Below the pieces are notes generated by a model that worked only from the letters and a program-made list of their open reading frames with translations, was not told the origin of the DNA and did not search any database. Shown one piece after another: positions 45,732-57,301 of a stretch of 64,000 nt of DNA. Location of the stretch: the NCBI GenBank assembly GCA_006176705.1, contig QRFJ01000374.1:310001-374000 (forward strand), read 5' to 3'. This DNA comes from Cocos nucifera (lineage: Eukaryota; Streptophyta; Magnoliopsida; Arecales; Arecaceae). The position numbers and the translations under genes are program-made. The first letter of the stretch is position 1, and each line of letters opens with the position of its first letter.

Positions 45732-47335
45732 TATCTTTCTTTTGATCCCAACTTATTCTCTACTAATATTTTTGGATCAATTTTTGAGACTTAATTTTAT
45801 TGCTTTAAGTTAAAAATTATCCATCCTTCTTATTTTTTCTTGACTATAAGAAGAAAAAATATTTTTTAACTTAATAAAAAAATCATGGATAAATAATTAT
45901 ACTTTATTTATCTCATGAATTTATTTGAGCATTCTAATGATTTTGATTATTTGATTCATTTTAAGCAACTATTTATATTTTACACATTTTGATCATATTA
46001 TTATTTTTTAAAAAAATTAATTAGTATCAAAAAATTATTTTTGATCTTAAAAGAGGATTATTAATGAATATTCATGTCTTGTTTAGATTGATTAATTTTT
46101 AAAAATAAATTTTAAAAAAATACTCTTTTTAAGTTTTTTGATATTGATGTCAAGAAAAATATTTCAAAGAAGCTATTAAAACTAAATATTCAAAGAAGAC
46201 TTTAGTTTTAATCAATTGATATAAGACAGCTTAACATTTGTCTTGGATTTTATTGATCTTAATATATATATATATATATATAATAAAAGAAAAATAGAGA
46301 TGATCCCTAAAAAATTGAATATATCTTATAATTTACTTTAAATGATCTATTTAAAATCTTTAATTTTTGAAATGTTCCATCTCTCTTGAATCTTTGAAGT
46401 TCAAAATAATTTTGTTTAATGCATTTATATTATTCAAAAGGAGGGAGATGTGTTTTTAATTCATGTTGTTCATAAATAGAATTTAAAAAAAATAGAAAAA
46501 GATATTCAATCTAAATTTATTATGTTCTTTCAAAATAGGAAAGAAAAGCTAAAAGATAAATTTATCCAATAATAATTATGAAAAAGGGATGGAGAAAATA
46601 TTATGTGATGAATTTTCTAGTATTTACTTTTAAAAAATAAGAGAAAAGATGTTTATTTGTTAAATATTATCTAGTTAGCCTTGACTGAACATTCTAATTA
46701 ATTTGAGTTAAGGATAATAAACTTTAATTATTTTATGATCCTTTTAACTTAAACCTTCGTATAATTATTCAGTTTAAATTCAATTGATTTGATTGCCAAA
46801 TTATTTTTGATAACTAATTGGAGTTAAAACTAATTTGAAATATATTCTCACTCCAAAAAAAATTAATTTTGATACATACCTCTAATTTTGAAACTCATTT
46901 AAAAATATGAATATAATATAAAATTTTTAATGTGCTTTTAAAAATCTTTGTAAAATCATTTTTGCTCTATTTTGCTCGATACATTTCTAATATATATCTT
47001 TTTCGAGCTTAATTGACTAAAATTTATTTAAGAAAAAAAAATAATGAATTAAATGTTGTGCTTGATTTTACTATTCAAATCTTTGAAAAGTTTTAATTTT
47101 CTTAAAGCTTAAAAGTACATACTTGAAAATCTGTTCAAAGAATCATATTCATTCAAAGAGGGAGAAAGCCTTTGATATTTGAGTTTAAGCTAATTTTTTA
47201 TAAAAAAAGAAATTTCAAATGATAAACTTTTAAAGGAGAGCTGATTCATTTGATTTGATTTAATTTTTTAAATTTTTTATTTATTTTTTTGAATTTGATA
47301 CATCTATCATTTGACACATCCTGTCACATCTCTGA
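45732..47335 (+). other. Long 3' non-coding tail of SIRE-like copia
   Basis: AT-rich with no open frame of note and no recognisable env-like protein. Includes a (TA)n microsatellite at about 46,262-46,283. Confidence 0.6.
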
Positions 47336-48476
47336 TTCAAGAGCAAAATCATAATTTTATCAAGTTTTGATCTGAAAATCTTAAGAGCAAATATAGAAGA
47401 TTTCTAATCCTTTGGAGGCAATCCCATGATTTTTAAATGCTTATTTTGAGAGAAAATCAAGTTTGAAGTGAAAGGATCGACCCCTAGGTCGTCCCTTACT
47501 GAAAAGGGCTATTTGGCATGCTGTCTCTGTGCCAAGGATCGACCTCTATTATTTTGAAGGCTAAAAATATAAAATAGCTATTTTTCTAGATTTTGACTTA
47601 GAGGTCGACCTCGAGATCGATCTCTATACCACGAGTTGACCCATGAGTCGATCCCTGCAACGAAAATTTTTCTGCAATGGCTAACTTTTCTTATTTTAGT
47701 AGGTTTTAATGGTTTCTTTAATGTCTCCAAAGGCTACAAATCTTACCCAGAATTCTCTTCTCTATCTATTGAAGATTTAAAAGATTTTAAATAGAAAAAA
47801 ATATAAGACATTGGTGTGATTCAATTTCAGCCCTAAGTAAAAGTCATCTTCAAGCAAAAATGCCTTCATTTCAAATTCACCTACCTCTCAAGAGCTCTTT
47901 CAAATCTCCAACAATCTTGAGAAAAATCAGAGAAGCTTTCTCCATTATTGTGAAAAGTATTCTTAAGATTTTATTTGCTCACAAAGAAAGCTAAACTTGT
48001 ATTTGATTATCATTAAATCTTTTACTCTACTTTACTATTTTGATTCAAGTTTTGGGAGATTCCAAAACTTAGAAAGATTGATCCTAACCTTGAATAGGAT
48101 TGTATTGGATTGGCTTGTACCCAAAAAATAAATGTTCTAGCTTTGAATAGCTAGGGTTGGAGGTTTCCAATGGTACATTCAGTTTGAATACGGTTAGTGG
48201 ATTTTAATTTTCAAATAGGAGCTTGGAGAGTAGATGTAGATACAAGGAAAGCACCGAACCACTATAAATCTTGCTTGTTTGTGGTGTGCTTGCTATCTTT
48301 CTTTCCTTAGTTTGTTAAATTTTTGTTCTCTAATCTTTTATATTTTTTTCTAACCTAAATCGCTTCACACACACATCTTGCATATCATCATTCAATCTTA
48401 ATATCTTTAAATTAGCTTTAAAATTTTAAAAATCCAATTCACCCCCCCCCCTCTTGGGTTGCATAGCTAGGCAATA
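47336..48476 (+). repeat. 3' LTR of SIRE-like copia, head truncated
   Basis: Colinear with 39,791-40,939, ending GGCAATA (terminal CA changed to TA). The first ~90 bp of the 5' LTR has no counterpart here. A 10-base C run sits at about 48,442. Confidence 0.85.
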
Positions 48477-49370
48477 ATTATCATTAGAGTATCGTCACAA
48501 AAGATAGTCTCGATCCGATGGCCCTAGCTTCATCGATCAAAAAAATTCGATTTCAATGACCATGAATGACGATATGATGATCTAATAGATGAAGATCTTC
48601 GATGGATCCAAAAACCTACAATGATGATCTCGATGATATTTATAATATACTATCAAAGTTTTACTTCAATCGAATATCGTTATTATGGTTATTTTAGTGC
48701 AGAATGATTTCGATCATTAAATTAGAAACAAGCAATCAAAGGGCTAAACGATGTTCAATTACGAGATAATTTTTTAATTAAATGATCTTTGCTATAATTT
48801 TAATGATTTTATAGGATGATGATCATAAAATTTAAATCATTTTGTATGAACTGTTCATGTTAAGCAAATCTTATAAAAGCATGAGCATAACTATCAATGG
48901 AGTTTAAGAATAATTATCAAGTGATGTATAGTTTTAGAATGTTCTTAGACTCACAAGTTGAATTTTATAATTACCATCATAAAAATGATTAAAGTAGTAG
49001 CCAAGATCATTTATAAAAAAAAATATCTCATAATTGGATGTCGTTTGGTCCTTTGATCATTCATTTATCATTTAATAGCCAAACTTATTCTATAATAAAT
49101 TGATCAAGATAACGATATTCGATTGAAGTAAATTTTGATAGTATGCTACAAACATCATCAAGATTATCATTGCAGATTTTTAGACTGATTGAAGGTCTTC
49201 ATCTATTAGATCATCGCATCGTCGTTCATGGTCGTCGAAATCAAATTTTTTTGATCGATGAAGCTAGGGCCATCGGATCAAGGTGATCTTTTGTGATGAT
49301 ACTCTAATGATAATTATTTAGATAATAAATGATGAAGATGGATATTAAATTTTAAAATTATATAATATTT
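48477..49370. repeat. Large palindrome 2, second copy of the module
   Basis: The left arm (39,650-39,703 plus 48,482 to about 48,840) pairs with the right arm (about 48,950-49,370). For example, CGATCCGATGGCCCTAGCTT at 48,512 pairs with AAGCTAGGGCCATCGGATC near 49,261. Its sequence is clearly related to palindrome 1. The SIRE-like copia was inserted into the left arm. Confidence 0.85.
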
Positions 49371-49374
49371 AGAA

Positions 49375-49760
49375 TAAAAATATAAAAAATATATAGCAGC
49401 GGTTATGCTAAACCACTATCATAGGTCTGACCTATTGCAGCGGTTATTCCAAACAGCTACTATAGATTTGACCTATGGCAGTGGTTCTTTGTAACTACTA
49501 TCATAGGTCCGATATATAGCAGGGGTTAATATAATCGCTACTATAGGTTGGACCTATGGTAGCAGTTTAGCATAACTGCTGCCATATGTTGGATCTATGG
49601 TAGCGATTCTTTATAACCGTCGTCATAGGTCGAATCTATGGCAGTAGTTCTTTTTAACTGTTGCTATAGGTTGAACTATGGCAGCAGCTCTTTTTAACCA
49701 CTGTCATAGATTCTATTGCAGTGGTTTCGAAAATCACTGCTATAGATTCTTTTTGTAGTA
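49375..49760 (-). repeat. Right subterminal array and terminus of CACTA
   Basis: About eight repeats of GACCTATGGCAGTGGTT with the complement AACCACTGCCATAGGT, at roughly 40-bp spacing, ending with ATTCTTTTTGTAGTA. Each unit is itself an inverted repeat. Confidence 0.8.
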
Positions 49761-49774
49761 TGCTAAATCTTATT

Positions 49775-50838
49775 TTCTTCATGCACTAAGATGGCACTTA
49801 TGCCTATAGGACAAACTGCAAGGTACAGATTCAATTTCTCTTCGAACTCTAGTTTGCCTAGAAGTGGAGGAGAGCTGAGGTAACTCTTCAATTGTTCAAA
49901 GGCTCACTAACATTCCTCTATCCATTGAAAATTCTTTGGATTTTTAAGGATCTAGAAGAAAGGGAGGCAACATTCCACCGATTTAAAGACGAAGCGGTTT
50001 AACGCTATCACTTTTCCCATCAGACGTTGAACTTTCTTTACTGTTCTTAGCAGGGTCATCTCTTATATGGCTTAAATCTTCACTGGATTTGCCTCAATTC
50101 CTCATTTGGACACCATAAACCTCAAGAATTTTTTTGAGGTTACTCCGATGTATATTTCGAAGGATTTAACTTCATCTTATATTTTTAGAGAGTGGTGAAG
50201 ACTTCTTCAAAATCTTTTACATGGGTTCTTGCTGATCTGCTTTTGACAAGCATATCAAGTATATACACTTTCATATTGCGATTGATCTATTCTTTAAAGA
50301 TCTTATTCAATAGGTGCTGCTAAGTTGCACTTTCATTCTTTAAGCCAAAAGGTATCATCCTGTAACAAAAGAGGCCTCGATTAGTAACAAAAGAGGTTTT
50401 CTCCTCATCGTCAAGTGCCATCCAAATTTAATTTTAATTGGAGAAGACATCCATGAAGGTGAGGAGATCATGGCCTAAAGTGGCATCCACCAGTAGGTCA
50501 ATCTAGGACAGTGGATAGTTATCATTTGGATAAGCTTTATTCAGGTCCATGCAGTCTATACACATTCGTCATTTTTCATTTACCTTCTTGATGAGGACCA
50601 CATTTACAATCCAATCTGGGTAGATCATTTTCCAAATGAACTTGGCCCCTAGAAGCTTGTCAACCTCCTCTGTAATTGCTTTTTGATGTTCAAGTGCAAA
50701 GCTCCACTTCTTTTGCTTTATGGGTGAGCTTGTATGGTCCATGTTCAGATGATGGGTCATTATCATGGGATCAATGCCTGGCATGTTAGCGAGCATCCAA
50801 GAGAAGATATCGACATTCTCCTGCAAACAATCAATGAG
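49775..50838 (-). pseudogene. Tat-B reverse transcriptase
   Basis: Starts MQENVDIFSWMLANMPGIDP, then EVDKLLGAKFIWKMIYPDWI and VNVVLIKKVNEKWRMCIDCM, MDLNKAYP, FMDVFSN, MIPFGLKNESAT. The catalytic YxDD reads YILD (KVYILDMLVKS near 50,255), so the first Asp is replaced. Several frameshifts after about 50,200. The order and motifs match RIRE2/Retand-type RT. Confidence 0.75.
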
Positions 50839-51440
50839 CTAATCTTTAGTTATTTGATCTAGGTTTGAAGTGATCTGGATAGTGTGGTCTTTATTTCCAT
50901 CTTCCAAGAGTATCGAGATGAGGTCCTTGACTAGCTCTCCATGCTCTTCAACTAGATCATCTTGAGTGTCTAATCCTTCCATAGAGCAGGCCTTGGCTTG
51001 CTTTCCTCCTTGCAATGCGATGGTGAAGCATTGTCGCACCAAAGTTTGATCTCCTCATAACTCTCCAATCCCATGCATCGTTGGAAACTTTACTTTCAAA
51101 CAATATGTAAAAACTACTACTCAAAGTGCATTAAGCCCAAGTCTCTCAAGGATGGCATTATAGGCAGAGGGTGCTCGGATCACTAAGAAATTCACATGAG
51201 CCAAGGATTGCAGAGGGGGTTGGCTGGCTATCATCGAAAGGGTGATCACTCCTTCAATTGGTACTGGATCTCCAAAAAATCCTATGAGAGGAGAGTTTAG
51301 TGGTTCTAGATGATTCTCAAGTATTCTCATTTTCATAAAAGCATCATAAAATAATACATCTATAGAGCTTTTATTATCAATTAAAATTCATCGTACATCA
51401 TAATTAGATACTACAACTACGTCATTATGCGGGAACTAAA
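50839..51440 (-). pseudogene. Tat-B protease and linker
   Basis: Retropepsin: ILIDNKSSIDVLFYDAF (active site D(N)G(S) with Gly changed to Lys), then PLNSPLIGFFGDPVPIEGVI and RAPSAYNAILERLGLNAL, a signature of plant Tat elements. The linker (50,839-51,042) reads MVRQCFTIALQGGKQAKACS and EELVKDLISILLEDGN-like text before RT. One or two stops. Confidence 0.75.
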
Positions 51441-52019
51441 CTCCTTTAGCATCTTGCTCAGTGAAAGTGATTGGTTCTTCAATTCATCATCTCTTAGTGG
51501 GCTCCCTTGATCTACTAGCTTTGCTAATCTGATGTCCCTTAGTTATTGTATTTATTCATCTCGTCGGGGGTCGGTTCTCCATGGATTCTTCTTGCTAAGG
51601 TGGCTCAGGCTATCGACGCTCCCTCGACCACTTTTCATGCCTCTCTTAGCTGCAATGAATGAACGAATCTAGCTATCCACACCATATCAACTCCTCGATC
51701 TCATCTTGGAGTTGAATGCACTCAGCCTTGGCTCAAATGGGACCGCATCTTCTCCAGATTCGGTAACTGATCTCTGGTTTGCATTAGAACTTGGATCTTT
51801 GGAACATTCAAAGGGGCATAATTGTTGAATTTTCCTAGGGGAGAGCTTCGCCGTATCCTCCCATTTGGACTTTGAGGTTGGTGATTCCAAGATGGAGTTC
51901 TTGATCTTCAGTGTTGAGATGGAGTTTTGGAATGCTGAGATTCTTTCTTCTGATCTTTTCATTCCGAAGGGGTCCTACTAGACTCTCCCTCTCTTTGCTC
52001 CTCCATGTCATCCAGTTTG
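51441..52019 (-). pseudogene. Tat-B gag C-terminal / pre-protease region
   Basis: Low-complexity charged sequence in several frames with no zinc knuckle that I could confirm. Minus frames at 51,687-51,962 and 51,835-52,041 overlap and disagree, so the true frame is unclear. Confidence 0.35.
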
Positions 52020-52520
52020 AAGGCCTTCTCGATGAGTGCATATTTATCCATCTGAGTCAGTATGTTAGCAAAATCCTAAGAGTACTTCTTTTTCAAAGAG
52101 AAGAAAGTCATTTTTTTAAAGACCGCCTTTCAAAATGATCATTGCAACAAACTGGCCCACATTATGGACCTCAATAGCGGTTGCTTTGAAGCAACCAATG
52201 TAATCTCGGATAGACTCCTCTTTTCTCTACTTGATATTTATAAGAAAATTCGATCCCTTCTAATGCCTTCAATTGCTCACAAAGTGGGCCATAAACTCTT
52301 GATTGAGCTGCTCGAAGGAGTGGATGGTACTCGACTTTAGACTCGAGTATCATTATCAAGCCATGCCTCTCAAAGTAGATGGAAAGGCTCTGCACAAGAT
52401 GGCATCCGGTGCCCCATGGATAAGCATCGCAGTGGAGAAGGAATCTACATGGTCAATGGGATCAATTGTCCCATTGTAATTCTCCATTTGTAGAAGTTTA
52501 AAGTGGGAAGGCAGCGGCTC
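52020..52520 (-). pseudogene. Tat-B gag core
   Basis: Minus-strand reading gives QEPLPSHFKLLQMENYNG, DPIDHVDSFSTAMLIHGAPD, SSLKSSTIHSFEQLNQEFMA, ESIRDYIGCFKATAIEVHN and MIILKGGL, the Retrotrans_gag fold region. It is closely parallel to the gag of copy B (12,500-12,960), including the DP(V/I)DH and KGGLQKND-type motifs. Several stops. Confidence 0.75.
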
Positions 52521-53129
52521 CTGCATAATTTGGGCACTGAATGGTAGCTCGAAACGGAATCCATCATTTTATGCTGGTTGCTAATTGTACAGTGCCTCAA
52601 TCTACTACTTTATTTTCTGCAATCTTCGATCGACCAATAGATCTATGGCAGTGCAGGCTTCAGAGCATGGTGAGTGCACTCACTCGGGAGTTGAACCCTA
52701 CCCGGATTGAGAGCTGTGTGGTTGTTGCCTTCTTGCCTCTGTGCTTCTATGCTAGTTGTGGTGGGTTTGTCTCTCCCACACAAGACTTTGTGAGAGAGCT
52801 AACAATTGCTCTAGTAGGAGAATTACTTCTTGCGATGTAGAGCAGGGTTGTTGCATTATCTACATCATCTCTATTAGATTTCGTACTTACTAAACCAGTA
52901 GGTCGGATTAGGTGATGCTGACTACCGCTGCTTGTTGTCGTGGAGGTGGGACCTTTGATTGCTGTTGATGGTTCATCGATTCTCCACCAGTCGAGAGGTG
53001 GTGGTTTTGTAATGCCGAGAGGATGTTCTTCTGGGTGGCATCATTCCTTGATCGTGCGCTCCTTTAAGAAGACAATATTTCTTAGTGGGCCTTCTGCTTT
53101 CAAGCCACTTCCTTTTTCAGCTTCTCGAG
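52521..53129 (-). other. Tat-B region 5' of gag core
   Basis: Probably the gag N-terminus and upstream sequence, but no domain is clear. Plus-strand frames at 52,541-52,840 and 52,940-53,155 are on the opposite strand to the element and resemble nothing I know. Confidence 0.35.
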
Positions 53130-53459
53130 CTCCTCGAGCTTCATCTTTGCATTAGAATGGAGCGAATCAAAAATTAAAGTTGAAGAGAAGATATAAAAAA
53201 CAACTGAAGTTGTAATACCTCTGAGGTCGGCGGGACTCGGACCTACGTTAAATAGGGTCTGCTCAGATAGAAGTTGCTTCAAAGCAGGAATTTTGTATTC
53301 CTGCAAAACTTAGAAGCACTCCATATCCTCCTTACCTAAAATGGGAATATCTTTTATAACAAAGTCCCTCGGCCAACCCCAACTAGGTATCCTCCAACCT
53401 TAGACAATAGGATCCGAGATAAACAAAAATTGCTCCTTCCATCCATGAACCAAGGAAGG
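53130..53459 (-). pseudogene. Possible PF04195-like ORF fragment upstream of Tat-B gag
   Basis: Minus strand: WGWPRDFVIKDIPILGKEDM, then QEYKIPALKQLLSEQTLFNV and GPSPADLRGITTSVV, then AT-rich sequence and a KLEELEKLKKEVA coiled stretch. The WxxRP...P.L...E.L...GLSP spacing recalls the plant putative gypsy type transposon family (PF04195), often found ahead of gag in this lineage. Identification from memory of the pattern only. Confidence 0.35.
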
Positions 53460-55846
53460 TGTTGGAAATGTATCCCAAAGCCAATCGTCAGTCTGTTAAT
53501 GATTGAGCTATACTTTTATAATTGTATATAAATTATGAATTAATAAAAATTATTTTGATATTTTTCATCATAAATTTTTTTATCTTCTAATAAACTCCTA
53601 TGTTGTGATGAAGTTCTTAGGACTATCTAGATTCGATAAAGAAGGATTTGTCATTTAGTCCTTAAAAAAGTTTACGACCAAATGATACGTTGTTACTTAG
53701 GATGACAACATTTATCGAGTATAGATCATTGTGTTCCATATAGATTGGTTGTCCTCATAACTAAGGAGTGTTGAGACATTGGTATGGCATGCAAGTGAGA
53801 TGTACGAGTACATCTGCACTGAACATGACCAACTCCGAAGCTTTTCTCCTATCAAGATTAGCTTTGATGGAATATGGGTATAAATATCTCTCCGACCTGA
53901 GATCACCACGGTGATTTTCAAGCAACTCACTATGCTTTGGTGCTGAAATACCTAAATTTCTAATTCAGTGATGGAAGATTTCTGGGCACAGTCAAGTACT
54001 TGAGGAGTTGGTGCGTATATCAAGATGGGATTGACCACTCCTGGTTTCAGAAGCTGTGTTCAATTGTGTTTCAATTTAGCAAAGCCTTGGCTAGGATAGT
54101 CTTAGTGAGGAGTCATGAGACTAATTGCTTTGAGATATGACAAAGATGTATTTTCTAGGATTGATAGTCAAACCCTGAGTTATCTATTATATAGAGGTCA
54201 TAGGGATGAATTATACGGTAACCATATTCGCGTAGGTTCTGATTATTAGGATTGCGACTATTCGATCTATCTGAATATTGGGTACCATTGCTAGATGATT
54301 ATTTTGATTAGTACAGGAAGTGGTTCCTGTGCTACTAGCTTAGGTTCAAACCTGCGGAGTCACACACACTAGAGATTTCTACCTGATCTATTGGCTATGG
54401 TCAAGAGTCCCACTGGACTGGGACTCTTCGACCAAATGTCCTATAGTATTAAGACACTGAGTCCTACTTATCTAAAACTCTCTGGTCAAGAGTATGGACT
54501 CTATAATCACAAGTTTCATTTATTTTGGACATCGGAGTCAAGAGTCCTACTGGACTGGGACTCTTCGATTAGAATTTCATATCGATGAACTCTATTGCTC
54601 GATGACCTACTAGATTTGGACTTTGAGAATATGAGAGGTTTAATTAGTGATTTTAACTTAATTTAATTGAGTGATGATTTTTGACTCAAGTCTAATTGAA
54701 TTGGTTTCAATTGGGTTTAACCCGATTAGGTCATAAGTTGACCTAATCATCAGGAAGGTTCGAACCCTAATTTGATCAGAAGTTGAACTTGATCAATTCC
54801 TGATTTTATTGAAATTTAATTGAGCCTAATTAAGCCTAAATGGGTTGGATTTAATTTATTCTAATTGGGCCTAATCAATTTTGATTGGATTGGTTTAGTT
54901 GGTTAAAATTTGAATTTCAAAGACTAATTTGACTAGTCTTCTCTTCCCATGCGCCACCTATGTCCCACGCCCACTTAAAATTTGATTTTTATTCTCTCAT
55001 TACTTTTCTCCCATGCACATAATACCTCACACCCTGATCTTCCACATCCTCAATGGATAAGTTATGGTTAGTTAACATTCAAATTTAAATTGAGTTTGAA
55101 TTTGAGTTGACAACAATCATATCTTATCCCTTTCGCCACCCTTCTCTTGTGCACCAATTATCTCCATGTGAAAGGGGTTTCATGTGGACTTTTCCTTGCT
55201 AAAGAGTGGGCGCACAACTTCACACATCTCAAATAAGTTTGAATTGGGTTGGATGAAGTTTGAATTAAAAAGAGTTTTGAATTCAAACTAGCATTCAAAC
55301 TAGTTTTTGGTTCCCCACATGCATAGAAGTTGTTCTTTACGCAAATATTAAAAGGAAAGTTTTTTGGGACATGTGCTAACACCTATTCTGAAGAGAGAAC
55401 TTCCATGAGATTCATTTGGTGCATTGGAAGAGGCTTCAATCATCTCTGAGAGAGAGAAAACTAAGAGAGAATGGGTGCAAGGTTTTTAGGAAGAGTGCAG
55501 TCCTAGGTATTCGACCTAGGTTTCGGAAAGCCATTGCATGAGCTACGAGCATCATAAGCCCACAAAATTTTAGAGAGAACATTCTCTACCTCTCTACTAT
55601 GTCTACCAGTAACTCAAAGGATCTATGAAGCTCATAGATGAAGATCGAAGCTATTCGATCAAAATGGCCCCTAAAAGACTCCGATGTTGAGCTAGTACTC
55701 GTGGGAAGCCGATCAAGATCAAGAGCCTCATGTGGACGATCTATGGAGGTCAGATATTTGTATGGCTATATCATGACCAGCAGACCTCCTCGATGATGAT
55801 TAGATCATGGTGATTGACTATCCATAAAAAGATATTGTGTTCTGAA
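53460..55846 (+). mobile_element. Plus-strand copia LTR, interrupted
   Basis: Begins TGTTGGAAATGTATCCCAAA, a common opening of large monocot copia LTRs. It is about 2.4 kb with no coding potential and ends CTATATCATGACCAGCAGAC...TGTTCTGAA, where the minus-strand copia starts at 55,847. No 3' partner is visible, so this is either a solo LTR or the left part of a split element. An internal direct repeat (CAAGAGTCC(C/T)ACTGGACTG) occurs at 54,400 and 54,540. Confidence 0.6.
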
Positions 55847-57301
55847 TGAAGGAACCAGATCTAGGATTTCACAGATAGATCTTGAAACTTTTTCAAGATC
55901 ATGCAGTGAAAGATTTAAATAAATTAAATATTTATTTAAATAAATATATAAACATCTAGATCTTAGAACTATTACATGATCAAGGTAGGATATTAAATCA
56001 AAAATTAAAATCAAACAAGAAAGAAAAGGTTGATCAAATCAACCTAGATCTACACTACATGAAATGCAGATATGAAGTTAATAGATCAGATCTATTATCT
56101 GAGCAAGTTAGATGTTCTAACTTACTGATCCGGGCTTGAGGATGAACTCATGAGTCACACATGCATCTGACCTCTAGAAGTCATCCACACGAGCCCACAA
56201 ACACGATCAGAGATCCTAATGCAGGAAATCAGCACAATATGCTAGCACTGTGCTGATCTCTCTTCAATGGTTGATCCGATGCTTCCTTCTTTGAAACATA
56301 GACACTCCAAAATACCAAAAAAAAAGAGGAAGATTTGTGATGCTGAGACACTCTCAAAAGCTCACAAAAAAGGGAGGAAGAGATCTAGAACAAAAACCCT
56401 AGAAAAAGACCCTCTTCTTCTTCTTTGTTTTTTTCTAGACATCCTAATTTGTATTTTCAATATCTCCACAACCTAGATGAATTTTTCTCTAATTTTTCTA
56501 TACCAAAGAGGCCACTAAAATGTCTACAATCCATGAAAATTTTAATCAAAAATTCCCTTTAAATAAAGATATATATATAGAGTCCAAATTAGGTTAAAAA
56601 CTTAGACTAGGAAGGACCAAACAAGGGAAGTTGTTGAGGCGCCCAACTCTTGGGCGCCCGCATCTTTTTTTCTGCCATGGACCAGCAAAGAGGGTGCACA
56701 AAAAAATGTCCTCTTTTACCTTTAAAATTAAAGAAAATAAGGAATGATGGGTCGGCACACTTATGGGAAGAGTTTTGATTGATAAGGATTCTATCTCATA
56801 TAATCCTTAAGCAAAACTAATTCTCTTTTGACTTGGTCTTCCAACAAACATTCATATAAGAAAAAGAGAGAAAGAAGGCATGAGAAACCTTAGGCATGGA
56901 GATTATTCATGTAAAAATATAAAGAAAAAAGGATGGGGCATGAGGATTAGGTGGCGCAAGGAATAGAGAGTCTTAGTCACACAAGGACTCCTATTTTGAC
57001 TTGGTCAAACAAGATCTTTTAACCAAATAAAAATAAGAGTAAACCAATCCAATTAAATAAGATCCTAACATATTTAAGAACTTAATTAAATTAGATTAAA
57101 TTAAATTAAATTTTGATTTAATTTTTTAATTAAATTAAAAAATTGGATTGACCCGAGTCCTAGTTAAATTAGGACTACTTCTTCCTTGCACTTGACTTAT
57201 CCAATAAGCCAATTAGACTTGATCCAATCAAACCCAAACCAAATCTAATTAAATTATATTTAATTAAAATTAATTTTAATCTTTTGGCTTAATCAAATTA
57301 A
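55847..57301 (-). repeat. 3' LTR (and flank) of minus-strand copia
   Basis: On the minus strand the end is CCTAGATCTGGTTCCTTCA, matching the LTR end at 63,537 (GGTTTCTTTA) with point differences. The similarity to 63,537-64,000 covers about 460 bp until the window ends. The LTR start (TG) was not fixed; TGTTGGAAGACC near 56,848 (minus strand) is one candidate. Confidence 0.6.

Larger units (their letters stand above)
39704..48476 (+). mobile_element. SIRE-like Ty1/copia element
   Basis: The 8,773-bp element is flanked by a perfect 5-bp target duplication ATTAT (39,699-39,703 and 48,477-48,481). The 5' LTR is TGTTGCTCC...GGGCAACA (39,704-40,939) with an exact TGGTATCAGAGC primer site. Gag has zinc knuckles and a coiled coil, and pol follows the copia order. 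The long AT-rich tail between pol and the 3' LTR and the large LTRs fit the SIRE/Maximus group. It is inactive through many stops and at least three frameshifts. Confidence 0.88.
33926..49760 (-). mobile_element. 15.8-kb CACTA (En/Spm-like) DNA transposon, nested
   Basis: Ends are CACTACTACAGAACAAG at 33,926 and CTTTTTGTAGTA at 49,760, the latter reading TACTACAAAAAG on the minus strand, so its terminal CACTA has become TACTA. A TGC target duplication flanks it (33,923-33,925 and 49,761-49,763), and three bases is the CACTA standard. Inside are subterminal GCAGTGGTT/CCTATGGCAG arrays near both ends, a decayed minus-strand transposase-associated gene, a GC-rich block and a palindrome. Later insertions are a gag-only LTR fragment (34,049-35,611) and a SIRE-like copia (39,704-48,476). 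No full TnpD-like transposase is recognisable. Confidence 0.8.
49761..53459 (-). mobile_element. Tat-B: 5' half of the Tat-type gypsy element
   Basis: Minus strand from high to low: a probable PF04195-like ORF remnant, gag, protease, linker and RT. It continues beyond the CACTA insertion at 32,551-33,925. Its 5' LTR is missing because a copia LTR begins at 53,460. Heavily mutated. Confidence 0.75.

Noticed and set aside
46262..46283. (TA)n microsatellite
   Set aside because: An ordinary short microsatellite in the AT-rich tail of the SIRE-like copia.
52541..53155. Two plus-strand frames (99 and 71 codons) as a host gene
   Set aside because: Antisense to the Tat-B 5' region, with no domain and no splice context that I could support.
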